64,000 bases of DNA from Oscheius dolichura (Eukaryota; Nematoda; Chromadorea; Rhabditida; Rhabditidae), in the NCBI GenBank assembly GCA_932521035.1, contig OW051495.1:10664001-10728000 (forward strand). Reading direction: 5' to 3'. Shown here one piece after another: positions 10,649 through 24,284 of this stretch (the stretch's first letter is position 1; each line of letters starts with the position of its first letter). A model generated the notes under the pieces. That model searched no databases, was not told the origin of the DNA, and was given only the letters and a program-made list of their open reading frames with translations. The translations under genes and the position numbers were made by a program.

Positions 10649-12934
10649 TCATCGGATGGTGAGGGAAAACGTCGGGCTGCGCTGACGTGGATTTGCTACG
10701 TTTGCATGGGCTCGTCTTTTGTCACTTGCTTTCTCTAAAAACTTGATTTTCCCACGTGGTGATGTTAGACTAACGGATCCCGAACAAAGAAGAGTGATGA
10801 CATCGCCGTGCATGGGGATTGCATTGGCGAAAGACATATAGGCCTCTTGGAGTTCGTTCAGTTTGTAAAGAAGATTCAATCTCTCGTTGTTAATAATTCC
10901 AAGGGAAAGCTGAACGTTCATAAGTATTTTATTAAAACTATAGTAAAGCGTGCCTGCAGCCAGCGACCATGCCGGGAACATTCTCTCCTTGGGGCAAGAC
11001 AAAATCGCTTGGACATAAGCTGCTCAGCGGAGACGAAGATCTCCTGGAAGGAGGGAGTCTTATCTTTAATCATGTCCCAGATCTTCGGGCAGCCGCATAC
11101 CTACAATGTCTACGTTTGAACACAAAATTTAAAATTGGCTCACGCTCATATTATTTTCAAGATCTCCTTTATAATGCTCGGGGCACATGATCTTCAGCCG
11201 CTTGCAGTAGGTGTCACTCGCCTTGTTGTACTCATTGCAGAAGATGGCATATTGATTCTCTTGCTAAAAAGTAGAGGCAAAGATCGTTTTATCCACCACT
11301 TCGACTTACCATATGACTGCCAAATGCCGTCTGCTTCTCAGATCTCACAAAGCATCGGAATATATGGTTTGCCAGCTGCTTACTGGAACATTCCACCCCA
11401 CACACGGTACAACAGGTAATTCCATCGACTTCACTGGCGGATCCTTCGTCCACATTCGGTTGTGCTTTGGTCAAACTCTAAAAGGACGTTCTTTTACTTG
11501 GATCAGGGAAAACATACGTTAGCGTATCTCTCCATCATCGCTACCATTCCCAGTAGTTTCTGTAACTCCACGTTGATAGCCACAATCTGGGCTTCTTTCT
11601 CTTTTGCCAAGGCATGATACCGAATCTAGATCAAGGGTGTTTAAATAATAAAAAGAATAATAAACCTCTGATTGGGGAATAGTTTTCCAGTATTCTTTGA
11701 CTTTCTGAGGTAGGAATCGTAAGAGTCGCGCACGAGCAATAGAACGACCGCAGTCATCACTACAATATTTGCTGCCAGGGCGGGATTCGTAGATACAATC
11801 AATTCCCTGAAAGGCGGTGAAGAATTTAAAAAGAAAGTTTGGCGTACCAGGCATTGTGTCGGCTCCTCTTCGGGCTCTTGCTTCTTCTTGGCGGCACGGG
11901 CTCTCATATTGGCTTCTCGATATACTTGTCTGGCTATATCCCGATCGTACTCTGTAGATATCACTTTGAAAGAAAGCGGAATAAGTCAATACCTTCAAGC
12001 GATTTCCGATCCGCGTCCATTGTTTCCGCTTTTGTTACCTTTTCTATTGCTTTGACTTTGTTCCATCCCTTCTTTCTGCCGCGCTTCGGTTTATCATCCG
12101 ACGGAGAGAGCGGAGACATTGGACCTGGAGAAAACATATAAGAATCCATAACAAAATGGGGAAATACCATCTGAATCACTGGCACTCCTTGTTAAAGTCG
12201 TATCTTTTCTTGGCCTGCCGGCTTTCTTTCTCATTGGAAGCACTTGAATGCAACGAAGGGCGAGGCAAAGATGAGGCTGGTCCTTTAGACAGTAGCTGCA
12301 CTATAAAGTATCGAGAAGTTAAGTTTTTAGGGAAAATCTCACATTTAAACAAGTTGATTCGTTCTGGCCAATCTTTAGACATGTGATACACTTTCCACAC
12401 CGCTTTGCCACCACTGAAAAAAATTGTTTCTCTTTGTTGAAGCATCGCGTAAGTATAATAAATGAATAAGTGCTGAAAAACAAGTAAAAAACCTACAATC
12501 ATCTTCTTCCTTCTTCTTTTTCTCCATTCTCTGTAGATATTTCTTTGTAAAAACAATATCCAAACTTCCATCCTTCCCCAAACAGTCTTTGCAATAGTAT
12601 TTGTCAATATTATTGGCAAACGATTGTTCAATCTAAAATCCGCCAGATAGGAACCGCAATAAATAAAGCAACTCACGCCTATACACTCTCCGTGGAACCA
12701 CTGCTCACATTTTTCACAGAAAATCATAAACTTCCCACCGAATGGCTTTCCACAACAGATATAAACCGGGTCATTTTCAGAATCCATAGCATTATCGGTC
12801 AATGGGGGGAGAGGGACCCCTGCCGGGAGCATAGCACCGCCATAACTAAACTACATCGTAAAATATAAAAGAAAAAAAACGTACTCTGGTTCCGGAATTG
12901 GTCGAATTGGAGGTAGAGACAGAGAAAAGTTCAT
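10649..12934 (-). CDS. CXXC1: CFP1/CXXC1, SET1 complex subunit
   Basis: CFP1 targets the SET1/COMPASS H3K4 methyltransferase to promoters. The N-terminal exon (MNFSLSLPPIRPIPEPE) leads into a PHD finger: ICCGKPFGGKFMIFCEKC, WFHGECIG, then YYCKDCLGKD. A CXXC zinc finger follows across two exons (CGKCITC, CLNCSYC, CLALRC; about 12413-12250), but it is shorter than usual and lacks the KFGG loop. A basic KPKRGRKKGWNKVK stretch comes next. The C-terminal zinc-binding half matches CXXC1: CIYESRPGSKYCSDDCG, a coiled-coil-like helix, CCTVCGVECSSKQLANHI, TAFGSHM, TYCKRLKIMCPEHYK, CGCPKIWD and a final helix. An AATAAA lies downstream on this strand at about 10585. The neighbour is phosphomannomutase, the same pair I recall as F52B11.1/F52B11.2 in C. 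elegans. Confidence 0.93.
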
Positions 12935-13396
12935 TTCGAGCTATTTTAACTAGAGAAAAGCTACTTTTTAAACGACTAATTCGGTGGTGCGTTCACTGAG
13001 GTCTGTTATTGCGCCCTATTAGCAGATTACTGTAATCCGAACGTTAAAGGACTAACGTAGGAAGAAAGCCACTTTTCTTTTCATTTCATTCATTTCTATT
13101 CAAAGATTAGACAAATGATGCTATAGAAACTTAGAAGAGTGATATTAATTCGTGAAATTCGATTGCTCCTGCTCTTCTTCCCAGAATACTATCTGGCATC
13201 CCCATACAGTCTTTGATTTTATGAAATTTATTGAAGGAAAAGAAATAACAATGACTAAGTAATAATAAATATAAGCTAAACAATTCACCCAGAAACAATC
13301 ATGGAATCTCTCTGGACAGTTATCGGTAGACATAGCTCTGGTGTGGAAATAGAGTATCGAACGGAGGAAAAGAATAGTAAAAATGACGGGGACTTT

Positions 13397-16300
13397 CTAT
13401 GCTTGTACTTCTTCCTTGGCGTCTTCAGTTGGATGGGTTTCGGAGGAGTCCATTTCAACTAGCTGGTCGGCTCCCGTCTCGTCGGAAAGAACCAAGGATC
13501 CATTCGCAATCTCATCTTCAATTGTTTTAGTCGCCTCCGCGTCCGGGCTGTCTTTCAATTTCTCCTTTTCTTCAGATTTCTGTAAAGAAGTGGTAAAGTG
13601 AACAGTAGACAGGAAGGGCGACCTTTTCCTTCTCCTTTTCCTCTTTCTTCGGAGGAGGGACAGCTTTATCCGCAATGGAGGCAATCCTATCGGAGTACCT
13701 TCTACAGTCGATGATAGCATTCCTCAGATGGGCGTTGTCGTCTTGAGTAGTCTAAAAAGATTGGTTGTGATTATTCTCAAGCTCTCACAAACCTTCATTG
13801 AACTGACAGCATCGGACAGTTTCTTTTTCGTCTTCTCCAGTTCCTTTTCCAGGTCCTTCTTCTTCTTGTCCAGTTCTCCCTTCGTATCCTTCAGCTGTGT
13901 AAGCAGAGAGTTCTGCTCATCCAGGGCCGCCTTAGCTGTGTCTCTTTCCTCCTCCGACTTTTTCAGTAAAGCCAGTTTCTGAGTCACGTTGATCACATTA
14001 CCATTGATGATTACAGTATCGACATCTTCAGCTACCTGAAACGGTTCCAATTGAATCTAGCCGCGTAATAATACAATACCTTAGAAGTTCCATTGGTCTG
14101 AACAGCCGGCGCATTTGGATCCGTGAACTTGGAACCATAGCCCAGAACAAGAGCTTCCACGGTCGGAGCGTTTTCTCCCTTGCCTGGTTCGAATCGGGCA
14201 TTGCCATCGGAATCCACCAAGTTGTCGGTCATATGCCTGAATTGTATTATTTTATGGCAAACTGAACTCTTACCTACCTGTATGTGAAGCGATCCGACTT
14301 CCCGCAGACCTTCTGAAGAATTCTAGAGATCTGCCCTCTTGAAGCAGCAAAGTCGCAGTTCAAGATGAGCTCCTCCACGTCGCGATCATGGAAATAGCCG
14401 CAGAGGTTGCTGTCGAACATGGCACAGGCCTCGAAGAGGACTCTATTTGACACGACGGCTTTGAGCTCAATCTTCTCGACCTTCTCCTTCTTCTCCTCTT
14501 TTTCCTTTTCCTCCTCGGCAGCGTCTCCATTCTCCTGGGGCTTGACGGCAGCCTCTTCTCGTCGCTTCCTCTCGCTCTCTCTATCGGCTGCACTGGCCAG
14601 GTTCTGGTAGATGACAAAGGCGGCGTGACGTTCCAACATCTCCTTGAATGCTTCGGCGTAGATCGACACCTCGAATTGGGTCTCCTTATTATCGTCGTGT
14701 CGATACTCCAGCAGGCTTTGGAGAGTCGTCACCTTACAGTCGAACTTGCCGTTCTTCGCCGTTTTGGAGGGGAAGATAAGAATCTGAACACGACTGTTAA
14801 CGATTAAAAGGTATCAATCCCTACCTTTGGCTCCTTTGGTAAAGCAAAATGTTTCTCCAGGACGCTTTTCTTCTCCGTCTTCTCTTTTTCCAAAGCATCT
14901 AGTCGTTTCTGATGCTCCTCGGCTTCTTTCTTCAATTCAGCCTCCGACTTGACCGCGATAGTCTTTTCTTCCTCTCCCTCTATCGGGGTTGAATCCACTT
15001 CCATGACTTCTTCCTCCTTGATTGGTTCCGGTTTCACATCGTCAGCTATGGCATCTTCTGGTGGCCCGTCTTCTTCCAGCTCCTGTTCTTTGTCCAGTGC
15101 TTCCTGTAGCCGGGAGCAGAGAAGAGTCTTGATTCCTCTGGTCTCCAGTCCACGTGCCTCTAACTCGTGCTTCAGTTCGGCCACCTAAAGTTGTCATGTT
15201 GAAAGGAACCGGCAAATGAGGATACCTTCATAACCTTGACGTCTAAGTCATTCCAATGAGTCGGCTTGGGTCTCGGCTTCTCGGGCACTGCTTCACTTTC
15301 TTCTTCGTCTTCTTTCTTTACTTCATCTACCTAAAATGATGCTATTATTAAAATGAACGGAACCCCGTCTAACTCGTTTGAAGTACGAAATTTTACAACG
15401 ATAAACCAGATCAAAAACACGATCTTTTCTCTCGCAAATAAAGTAAATAAGAGGGTGTTTTTGGATACTGTGGGTCTACCTGCAAACGAAAGCCAAAAAA
15501 TTAAAGAGTATATATAAAAGTAAGAACTGAAAATTGAGCATGCAGCATGAGTGAGCTTCTTGTGTGGGGGAAAGGTGGTTAGGTGTACGAACACAGGGAA
15601 TACGCCACGGTTACGGGAATATTAGGCTCTGGCGTTAAGATATATATAGGCAAGGTGATGTGTGAGAGAGCGAGAACGACACACGAGACAAATAAAAACA
15701 CAAATAGTAACTGCAACTGCCTGAGGTGTGAGTTTTAAGACGAGACTTTCCTTGGCATCTGCAACAGCGGTGGTGGCAGTCGTCGTGGTGATGGCGGCGG
15801 TTGCAGCAGGAGGAGGAGCTTCAACCGTAAGAGAGTCAACAGCAGCCAATTTAGCGTCAAGCTGCTGACGTAGAAGACTGCTAACAGTCTCCCATGAATC
15901 AGACGACGGCATCAGGAGTTGCGTATCCGGCCAGAGAAGTAGAACCTGATCCATCCGGTCCTTATCAGATCGGTAATAGCGCAATTGCACCAGCGAGTAC
16001 CTAAGAATGGCAAAAGGTTTCAAGACTCTGACAGACTCTAAAAAACGAAACTGCATATCCCCACTTGGATACACCGTTTTCATCATAACAAGGCGAATAG
16101 AGAGAGAGAGACTGAGAGAAAAGAGAGAGAGAAGGCAGTGTGAACGATGGGGACAGAATCTCCTCGATGACGATGGTAGAGATGACCCGGTTTTGGGTGT
16201 ACAGGGGAATAGAGAGCAAGCGGGAAATTGACTGACCATTGTGGTACACCGGATAGATCCACTCCTGTCAGGGCTTTCGTCGTTCGGATGGCAGTCTTGA

Positions 16301-17917
16301 TCAGGGTTCGGGGGTCCGTCGGGTCAGCACCATCCAACGAGGGAGACCAACTGCCTCCAATGGCCATGTTCTCCTTTCCTCTGGTTCCTGAAAAGAATAT
16401 TTATCGTAAATATGAAAAACGAAATTAAACTCACCAACAAGTATCTGGAGCTGTTTGAAGATGGACGTAACCTCGTGGTTATCATCAGTTGATCCGTCCG
16501 GCAACAGTCCCAAAGCTTTCTTCAAGACTTCCGTCTTTCCACCATGAGCCAAGAGCAGAACCTTGACCTGGTGTCTGGGATCGGCATCTTCTGGCTCGAG
16601 GATGGCATTCTCTCCTTCGGGATAATCGACATCCTTATGGAAAATATGAAACTGCACCTAAAGTTCATCTCATCAGTTATAAAAGTAAACAATAGACAAA
16701 CCGGATTGGTTAGATCAATAGAGGCATCGACAGGAACGCGCAGCGGCCATTCGGGATTAAGTTCCACAAAGTCCGAAGGAATGTAGAGCCTGCTGTATCG
16801 ATTCTTGAGGCCCATACTGGATAAATGGCCACTAAATTATTAAAATTCATAAAGAATGATTGGCAAAGCTAACCTTTTTGTGACGAGTTTCGTTTGTTTG
16901 AAGTCATAGCGGGGAATAATTCTGGCCCGGCGTCTTGGAGGACTGGTAGAATCTCTCTTGATCGAAGAAGCTGTAGAGGCAGCTGGGCTTCTCTCTCGTT
17001 TCCTTGAGGGGGCGGGAGAAGTACGCCGAACTGGAGGAGGAGACCTTCTCGGAGGGGGAGACTTCCGTCGAGGAGCAGCGCCTCTCGGTGGGCTCTGTCT
17101 TCGCGCTGGGCTCCGTCTAGCCGGAGTCCTTCTTCGAGGCGGAGAGGCTGCTTTAGGTGCTCCATGGCGATCACCGGAGGGTCCCCAACGGGATGAGCCA
17201 CCTGTTGGCTGTCCTCTTTGTGGTGAAGGGGAAGCAGCTCTTGGCGGAGCAATTTGAACGGCTTCGCCTAAGAAAATGATACGATATTAACAAATAGAAG
17301 GAGGCTCTACCTGTTCCTGCAGCACTGAGCAGTTGAATTCTGAAGGCGTTCCATTTAAACGGCATTTGAGGGTTGTAGTTGGCTTCGACCATGACTTTTT
17401 CGCCGACGCGCGGATGCTGTCCTCGGATTACACTAGAACTTTATGTGAAATAGCAGAACAACGGGCAATACCTATGTTGGAAGAAGACGTCGTCATCCAC
17501 AAATCCATAACTGTCATGCATTTTGGTGACGACACCCACAAACGTACGTGTTTTAGCAGCTACAGCAGCATTGTTTGCCTGTAAAGGGAAGGGTAGCCTT
17601 TAATAAAGAAAAAGGTAAAAGTGGAAGTTAAATTAGACTAACCATAGCAGCAGGAGCATTCTGTGCCGGGCGTTGTTGTTGGGCTACTGCAGTGGGCATA
17701 ACTCCAACTCCAAGCATTCCAGGTTGTGAAAAGGCTTGAGGATTAATTACCGGTACGCCCATTCCCATCATTCCAAATGAACCAACACCGCCGATTCCAC
17801 CGAAATTGGGAAGTTGAGCAGCTAAAAGTATAGAAGTTCTATGCAAATGGAAATAATAGGCTTACGTTGTCCTGGTCGTCCCCATCCGGGTTTTCCAGCA
17901 CCGCCAAATTGTGACAT
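13397..17917 (-). CDS. CCAR1: CCAR1-family transcription coactivator (LST-3-like)
   Basis: Nuclear coactivator and apoptosis regulator family. Domains in order: a Gly/Met/Gln-rich start (MSQFGGAGKPGWGRPGQRKP), an S1/cold-shock-like domain (TRTFVGVVTKMHDSYGFVDD, HPRVGEKV), an Arg/Ser/Pro-rich linker, and the DBC1 inactive Nudix-like block (NRYSRLYIPSDFVELNPEWP, AIGGSWSPSLDG, IRTTKALTGVDLSG). A SAP motif follows (MAELKHELEARGLETRGIKT). Next is the EF-hand-like region (SLLEYRHDDNKETQFEVSIY, ACAMFDSNLCGYFHDRDVEE), then a long Lys/Glu coiled coil. Each block aligns in order with human CCAR1. About 13 exons; a TTTTCCAG acceptor some 27 bases before the ATG suits trans-splicing. A GA-rich tract sits at about 16095-16135, within an intron or splice region. 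Confidence 0.94.
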
Positions 17918-19038
17918 TTTGATCTTCTGGGTCCAAGGTTGAACTGGAAAAAGGTAATGGAATAGGAGGTGAATGAACAAGAAAAAAATAAGAACAAGCC
18001 GGACTTTCAGCAAGCAAAAGCGAAAAAATCAATAGTCGTGGCTTTCGAACAGGTTGTTTCGCTTGTCAAACAATCCTGTCAAAACTACTGGCATCGCTTT
18101 GACAAGGCAGAATACTTGTAAACGGTCAAACTAATTTTGAACGGAGAATAACGTATATTTTCGTTTTCGTAGTTCAACATCATATAGAATGCCTGTTCGC
18201 GAGAGGGTACCCCCGCAAACGCGGTCGCGTAGCGGTCACCAACGGCTGTCATATTGGCGGGATGGCGGAATTGTGGGTATCTTTGATCTGAAATGTGGGA
18301 AGACGGTGTTAAACGGAGAGATTGAGAATTGCGAATGGGAAAAAGACTATTAGTAAACTCGTAGCTGCTTTTATTTGGTACTTTTGAAGATCTTCACATG
18401 ACACAAGAACTATCCCTGGTCAAATCCTAAATCCATTTTTCCGCCTATTATTGTTACGACACCGTGAGAGTTTGTTTCATAATAAGCAAAAATGGCGAGC
18501 ATGAGAATAAGAATGTATATTTTAGTTCTATACTAGTTATGCCTGGAAGAGATGAGTTGCAGGAAGTTGTTTCAAAAGCTACTTTGCTGCAGCTGAAATT
18601 TCCCCCTCTTATGAAAGCTTTGGGCGGAATGGAAACTTTGTCATTTTCTCATCGCGTTTGTTTTTCAACCCCCATAGTTTCCGCCTCTATGATAACACTG
18701 TTTCCTTTTGATTCGCGGCGCCACATATTCATGCTCTTTTCCGCTTCTTGCAAAACTCTTCAAAGTACTCCCTCCCTTACATATTTTATGAAATCTGCTC
18801 TCTGTCTGCTCCTCCGCCGGGCAAGAACACACCTTCTCGAACATTCTCTCACGCATGAACTTAGCGGTTTTCTATGACGGCATTGTGTGTGTTATTTTCG
18901 AGTACACGGCCCCTCTTGCTCGGCCAATGTGTTTCAAGAGCTATTAATCATCTTTCCCACTGTTGTTCTTTGTTTACTTTTTTAATAGTTTCTTATTTTC
19001 ATTGTTAATCTTAAAATGTAACAATTTAGATAAGCCCA
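17918..19038. other. intergenic region between divergent CCAR1 and RAD54L2 genes
   Basis: About 1.1 kb that should contain both promoters. A 54-codon plus-strand frame at 18189-18353 and a 137-codon frame at 18464-18877 are open, but I see no splice context or family resemblance. An ATTTAG acceptor ends at about 19029, ten bases before the helicase ATG. Confidence 0.5.
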
Positions 19039-22000
19039 ATGTCAGCTAGAGGGGACACCGCGGTGTCCTCTGTGGCTCCACCGTTTCCGGGTAGCTTGCA
19101 ATTACAGAATAATATAGAAAACGATGAGGACGACAGCGATAATGGTTGGTTATTTTTAATATAGTAAGTAAAAAAAACAAATTAAATTATAGAAGACGAC
19201 AGTAGTCGTCCAGGAAGTCCTCATGAGGCGGAAAAACCAGATTCCCCCAAAGGTTGGTATTTCTCTTTCTAGAAATCGAAGGTACCCCCGTGAATTAAAA
19301 CCATCTCCACTTTCGGATATCAATTTTGGTATTTTGCCCTTTTATGCAGGAAAATATTACCAAATACGTTGTACCCTTGATAGATATAAGATGGATTTGC
19401 TGCTGTACGCACTTCTTTTTGGATTATCTTTTGATTTGTGAGGGCGGTGGGACACTGATGCGATAAACCGTGGGATTCTTTTCGATTTTTCAGACAATAG
19501 CCTTGTCAGCATGCAAATTCCCACCCAAACAAACAAGTCGAGAAAGAGGAAACGAATTCTGTAAGTTTTTGAATGTTTTCTTGGAAATGGTGGCATGTAG
19601 AACAAACTTCGACGATAGCAAATATATGGACCAGGCAACGTTAGAAGCACAGAAAAAGGAGAAAGAAAGATTGGAACGGTTGGAAAAACTAGAGCAAACG
19701 GTTGGTTTCTACCTCCTTTTGCTTAAAATAAGCATTGACAGGTCTCATTAACTGATCATATTGATCAAGTCGCTGCTCTTCATACCCAGCCACTTCCTGT
19801 GATTGATCTGACGGATAACGACTTTGTAAGCGTGTGTTTATTTTGTGCAGAGGAACAAACTTACAGATTTTTGACGAAGCCAAACCATCAGGCTTGTCGG
19901 ATAAGACGCCACCTGCCTCTTGTGAACCAGAGGTAGACTCTTTGTTTTAATTTTTCAATGTAAAAACAAGGGAAGAAAGTGAAGCTCGTTTCGTAGAGAG
20001 CCCATAATATTCTAACTGAATGACGTCGCTTTTCAGGTTATTGATCTCTCCAGTGATGAAGATGACATTCAAGAAATCGGCTCTTTCAGGCGGACTACCA
20101 CTTATTACTGTGAGATTTTCTAGTCTTTCCCTTGCAACAGAATGTTTCAGCTCCCAGTAGGAGTAAATGGAACATTCCCGAAAAAGAGAGAAATTCTTAT
20201 AAAGAAATGGAGAAACAACAACGATTGGAAGAAGAACGAATGAGGAGGAAAGAACACATATTACGAGACATTGAACGGATAGATCTATCTGGGGGAAAAC
20301 TCATCGTCAACAAGGGTAGGTTTCCCTTATTTCTTCTCTTTCAATTTCTCATTTAGGACACCCACCGGAAGACCCGGATATAACCGTTGCTGGTCACCTG
20401 ACCCATACGTTACAACCCCATCAGCTTGGAGGGATTTGTTTCATGTAAGGAATTTCTTATCTTTTTTGTACAGTCAGCTTTGTAGGTACAATAATGTCAT
20501 CGAGTCTCTGGAGGAATACAAGCGATCTCCTGGGCTTGGTTGTATTCTAGCACACAGTATGGGGTTAGGGAAAACACTTCAGGTACTTTGCGCCATTTAT
20601 TCTTTGAAATAACACCGATTTGCTATAGATTGTTACATTTACGGAGATATTTTTTCGAGCTACAAAAGCTCATAAAGTTCTGGTTATCGTTCCCATCAAT
20701 ACCATTCAAAACTGGTTAAATGAATTTGACAAGTGGATGCCAAAGTGAGTTTACCATCCAATGTTCCTCAAAGACTTTATTTCTTTTACTTTTGACATAC
20801 TTTTTTTAGATATGATGAAAGCGGCAATGTTATTCGAAACTTTAATGTATTTATTCTGGGTGACGCTGTAAAAAGCTACGACCAGCGGGTGAATCTCCTC
20901 GGTACGTGTTTCCCCTCCTTTTATCTGATTTTCGGCTTTGTGCAGAGCGCTGGACGAAAGAAGGAGGAGCCCTCATCATTGGGTACGACATGTTCCGTCT
21001 GCTGTTGCGAAGCACTGAACCCAAAAAGAAGTCCAAGGCAAGGATGAAGTTAAATTTCATCAATGGTCAGCGTGTCACGCCAGACGCATCGGACGGCCCG
21101 GATATGTTCGATCAAGGGTATACTACGGGAGGACGAGTCAAGAAGGAAGCCAACAATTGTAACGTTTAGAGATTTTCTGGATAGACGGAGAATTTCAGTG
21201 ATTAGACAAGCTTTGCTGGATCCAGGACCGGAGCTCGTAGTCTGCGATGAGGGACACAAAATCAAGAACTTGAATACTGGTATTTCCATAGCACTGGGAT
21301 CCATTAAAACAACGTGGGACTTTGTTTTTATCACGTTTAATTGTTTGAATATTCTAGGAGAAGGATCGTGTTGACGGGTTACCCGCTCCAGAACAACTTG
21401 ATCGAATACTACTGTATGGTAGACTTCGTCCGGCCAAAGTATCTCGGAGAGAGGAAGACATTCTCCATTATGTTCGAAAAACCCATCAAGAATGGATCAT
21501 GTGTGGACTCCACCAGCGGTAGGCCCTCCATCCTAGTTACGTTTAATAGTATCTTTAGCCGACTGGAAGCTAGCCGCCCAGAGGACCCATGTCCTGGTAG
21601 AAAAACTCAAGGGCTTCGTGCAAAGAAGGACACATCACCTTTTGAAGACCGTCTTGCCCACGAGCAGGGAATACGTAATTCTAGTCAGGAAGAGTCATCT
21701 ACAGCATATTCTTTACAAGTAATTATTCATTTTCTTCCTACTTTCATTCTTACATTTCCAGAAATTTTTTAATTTATGCCCAGTCAGAACTAAAGGCGGG
21801 TAATACTGTATTCAACCCATTGAAAGCGTTCGCAGCGTGTTCGAAGATCTGGAATCATCCAGACATTCTCTACAAGACCCTCGAAGTCAGACGAGAGAAA
21901 AGGAAAAAGGAGAATCAGTTCTCCTCGACCTCGACGTCGATGTCTGCTTCCCCTTTCGGCACTCCTAATGGAGGATTTGGTCAACATTTTGGAATGCGAA

Positions 22001-24284
22001 ACAGTCCTTGGGGAAACTTTGGCCGACCTGATTTGTAAGCTCTCGTTTTGGGTTAGTCATTCAAGAATTTTATAGAGATATTGTCGATGTCGAAGAGGAT
22101 CTTGGACTTGGTTTAAAGGGAAAAGCTTTGAAGAAGCCGAACAACCTGCTGCAAGCGTTGATGGAAGAGGCAGACATCGAGGTGGACCTCGAAAATGGAC
22201 TCAAATATGATTGGGTATGATTGTTTTTCAGGATTTTGCTTATATCTGATTCAGGCCGACATGACAATGGGCAATTACCAAACGGGAATTCTTGAACACG
22301 GGTATAAAATGAAAATAGCCATGGATATAATCAGTGAAACCATTGCTCTAGGAGAGAAGATACTTCTTTTTAGGTAGTTCTATCTCCTATTTCTCAACAC
22401 AACAATTTTTCAGTCAAAATTTGACAGCCCTCGATTTGATGGAACAATATCTGCATAGAGAAATGGATCAAAACGGTAGCCGGCGGTGGATAAAGGGTCT
22501 TTCGTATTTTCGTAAGTCCTTTCTTTGCTCCTTTTCTACCATCTTCTGATCATTATGATCAATCTTTTTTAGGATTGGATGGTTCTACAAACGGCACCGA
22601 ACGAGAAAAACTAATAAAACGGTTCAACAGCGAGTCCACTGCTTCCCTCTTTCTGATTTCCACCCGAGCCGGCTCTTTGGGCATCAATTTGGTAGCTTAC
22701 CATTTGAAGTTTCATCTCTATCATACTCTTCAGGTCTCTGCCAATCGCTGTATCATCCTTGACGCTTGTTGGAATCCATGCCACGATGCCCAGGCGGTGT
22801 GCCGAGTATACCGCTACGGTCAACAGAAAGAGACCTTTATCTACCGACTAATTATGGACAACTCTATGGAAAAGGCCATTTTTAATCGGCAGATCAACAA
22901 ACACAGCCTTCAACGTTAGTTACTATTCGAATTCCAAACAACCTTACAGAAATGGTCGTCGATGACGCAAAAGTGAATGCCAACGTGACGCAAAAGGAAC
23001 TGGAAACCCTCCTCATGTATGACGTGAGCAGCTCAATGAAATTGTGGTGACGGTATCCGTTCAGGAATCGCTAGATGTTGCTGAACCAGTGTCCGACACT
23101 TCGCATTGGGATATACAAGACAAGGTGCTGAAGAGTGTCATAGACAAGGATAAACACATGCTCGCCGGGGAGCCGTTCCTCCATGAGTCGCTGATTGTCG
23201 AAAGGGATGAAGTTCTCAGCGAACAGGAAAAACTGGAAGCTAGAGTAATGTATGAACGGGAAAAGAACGCTGAGGTCCGTTTCTCCTTTACTATTCACTT
23301 CCTACATTCAGAACCAGCAATCCTTTGGTGGAACCAGCGCCGCTGCGGGAATTGCCCTGAAACCATTTTTGAATCCCCAACTGTGGCAACAACAGCCGTT
23401 CAACCAACAACAACAACAACCGCCTACTCCTTTGAGGACTGGACCTATACCTTATCAGATGCCTTTTCACGACAACAATACCATGTTGAATGGAGCAATG
23501 TTCAATGACTATGGTCAAATGGGCAACATGATGGGAAATGGGACAGCGGCTCCCCCGCAACAGCAAATGCACCATTCCTACTCCTTTCCCGTAAGCTTTT
23601 CGCCTTTCTAATTCCGTTAATCGCGTTTGAATGCGGATCTTTTCTGTTCAGAACATGAACGGCTCCTATCCTATTTACAACAACACTGGGTACACCTATA
23701 CAAACCAGAACAACATGCCGTTCTATCACCCGAACATGCCCCCTGAACAAAAGAGTGAGTTCTCTTCTTTAGTAGTGAAAAACATGCAGCTGTAGGTTAT
23801 ATATTCTCTGACGGGTCTAGTGCCATTCCCGGTCTCCGCTTTCACGGAGCGAAATATGCCAGTCATCCTGTAGCCGGTGATAGGGGAAGTATGCAAAGGA
23901 TTATCCTTGACCGAAGTGAGAGTTCCCCTTTTCATTCATTCTATTTTCATTTTTAGGCTTGAATCTTCCAAATTTGATGCAACAGAACAGGTTGGTTAAC
24001 CTGAATGACGGGGATGAAGTCATTCTCATAAAAAGCGGGCGAACCTTTGTTCGACTTCTGAATGGCACTGTCTTGGATGCGTCCGGTAGTATACTAGACA
24101 CAGGTGGGTGTTTGATTGCTAATTTGCATATTGTTTCCAATTTTTAGCAAACATGGAGCCTATGAATGAAGGTCTCTTTCCGCAAGCAGCAGACAACCAG
24201 CAGCTGCCTCCAATGCCTCCAGCTCACCGGCAGGTGCCTCCTCTTCATCAATTAAAACCAGAAGATCTGATAGAACTTGACTGA
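19039..24284 (+). CDS. RAD54L2: SNF2 chromatin remodeller, RAD54L2/ARIP4 type
   Basis: Nuclear ATP-dependent remodeller; vertebrate ARIP4 is an androgen-receptor cofactor. An acidic N-terminus ([19 protein letters not shown]) leads to the ATPase. [20 protein letters not shown] is followed by motif I ([15 protein letters not shown], about 20545), motif Ia ([17 protein letters not shown]), [14 protein letters not shown], motif [13 protein letters not shown] (about 21238) and motif [23 protein letters not shown]. The second lobe has [16 protein letters not shown] and the arginine-finger motif [20 protein letters not shown]. These blocks, including DEGH and LTGYPLQ, match RAD54L2 better than RAD54 or INO80. 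The C-terminus is a Gln/Asn/Met/Pro-rich tail ending KPEDLIELD. More than 20 small exons. Confidence 0.93.

Noticed and set aside
16869-17257. Opposite-strand and out-of-frame Gly/Arg and Leu/Gln-rich frames over the CCAR1 linker
   Set aside because: They are shadows of the Arg/Ser/Pro-rich linker of CCAR1, which continues in frame into the conserved DBC1 block.
18189-18353. 54-codon plus-strand frame starting MPVRERVPPQTRSRSG
   Set aside because: Short, arginine-rich by GC composition, and not linked by splice signals to the helicase gene.
18464-18877. 137-codon plus-strand frame between CCAR1 and RAD54L2
   Set aside because: No acceptor, donor or poly(A) context and no recognisable domain; the composition looks like promoter DNA.
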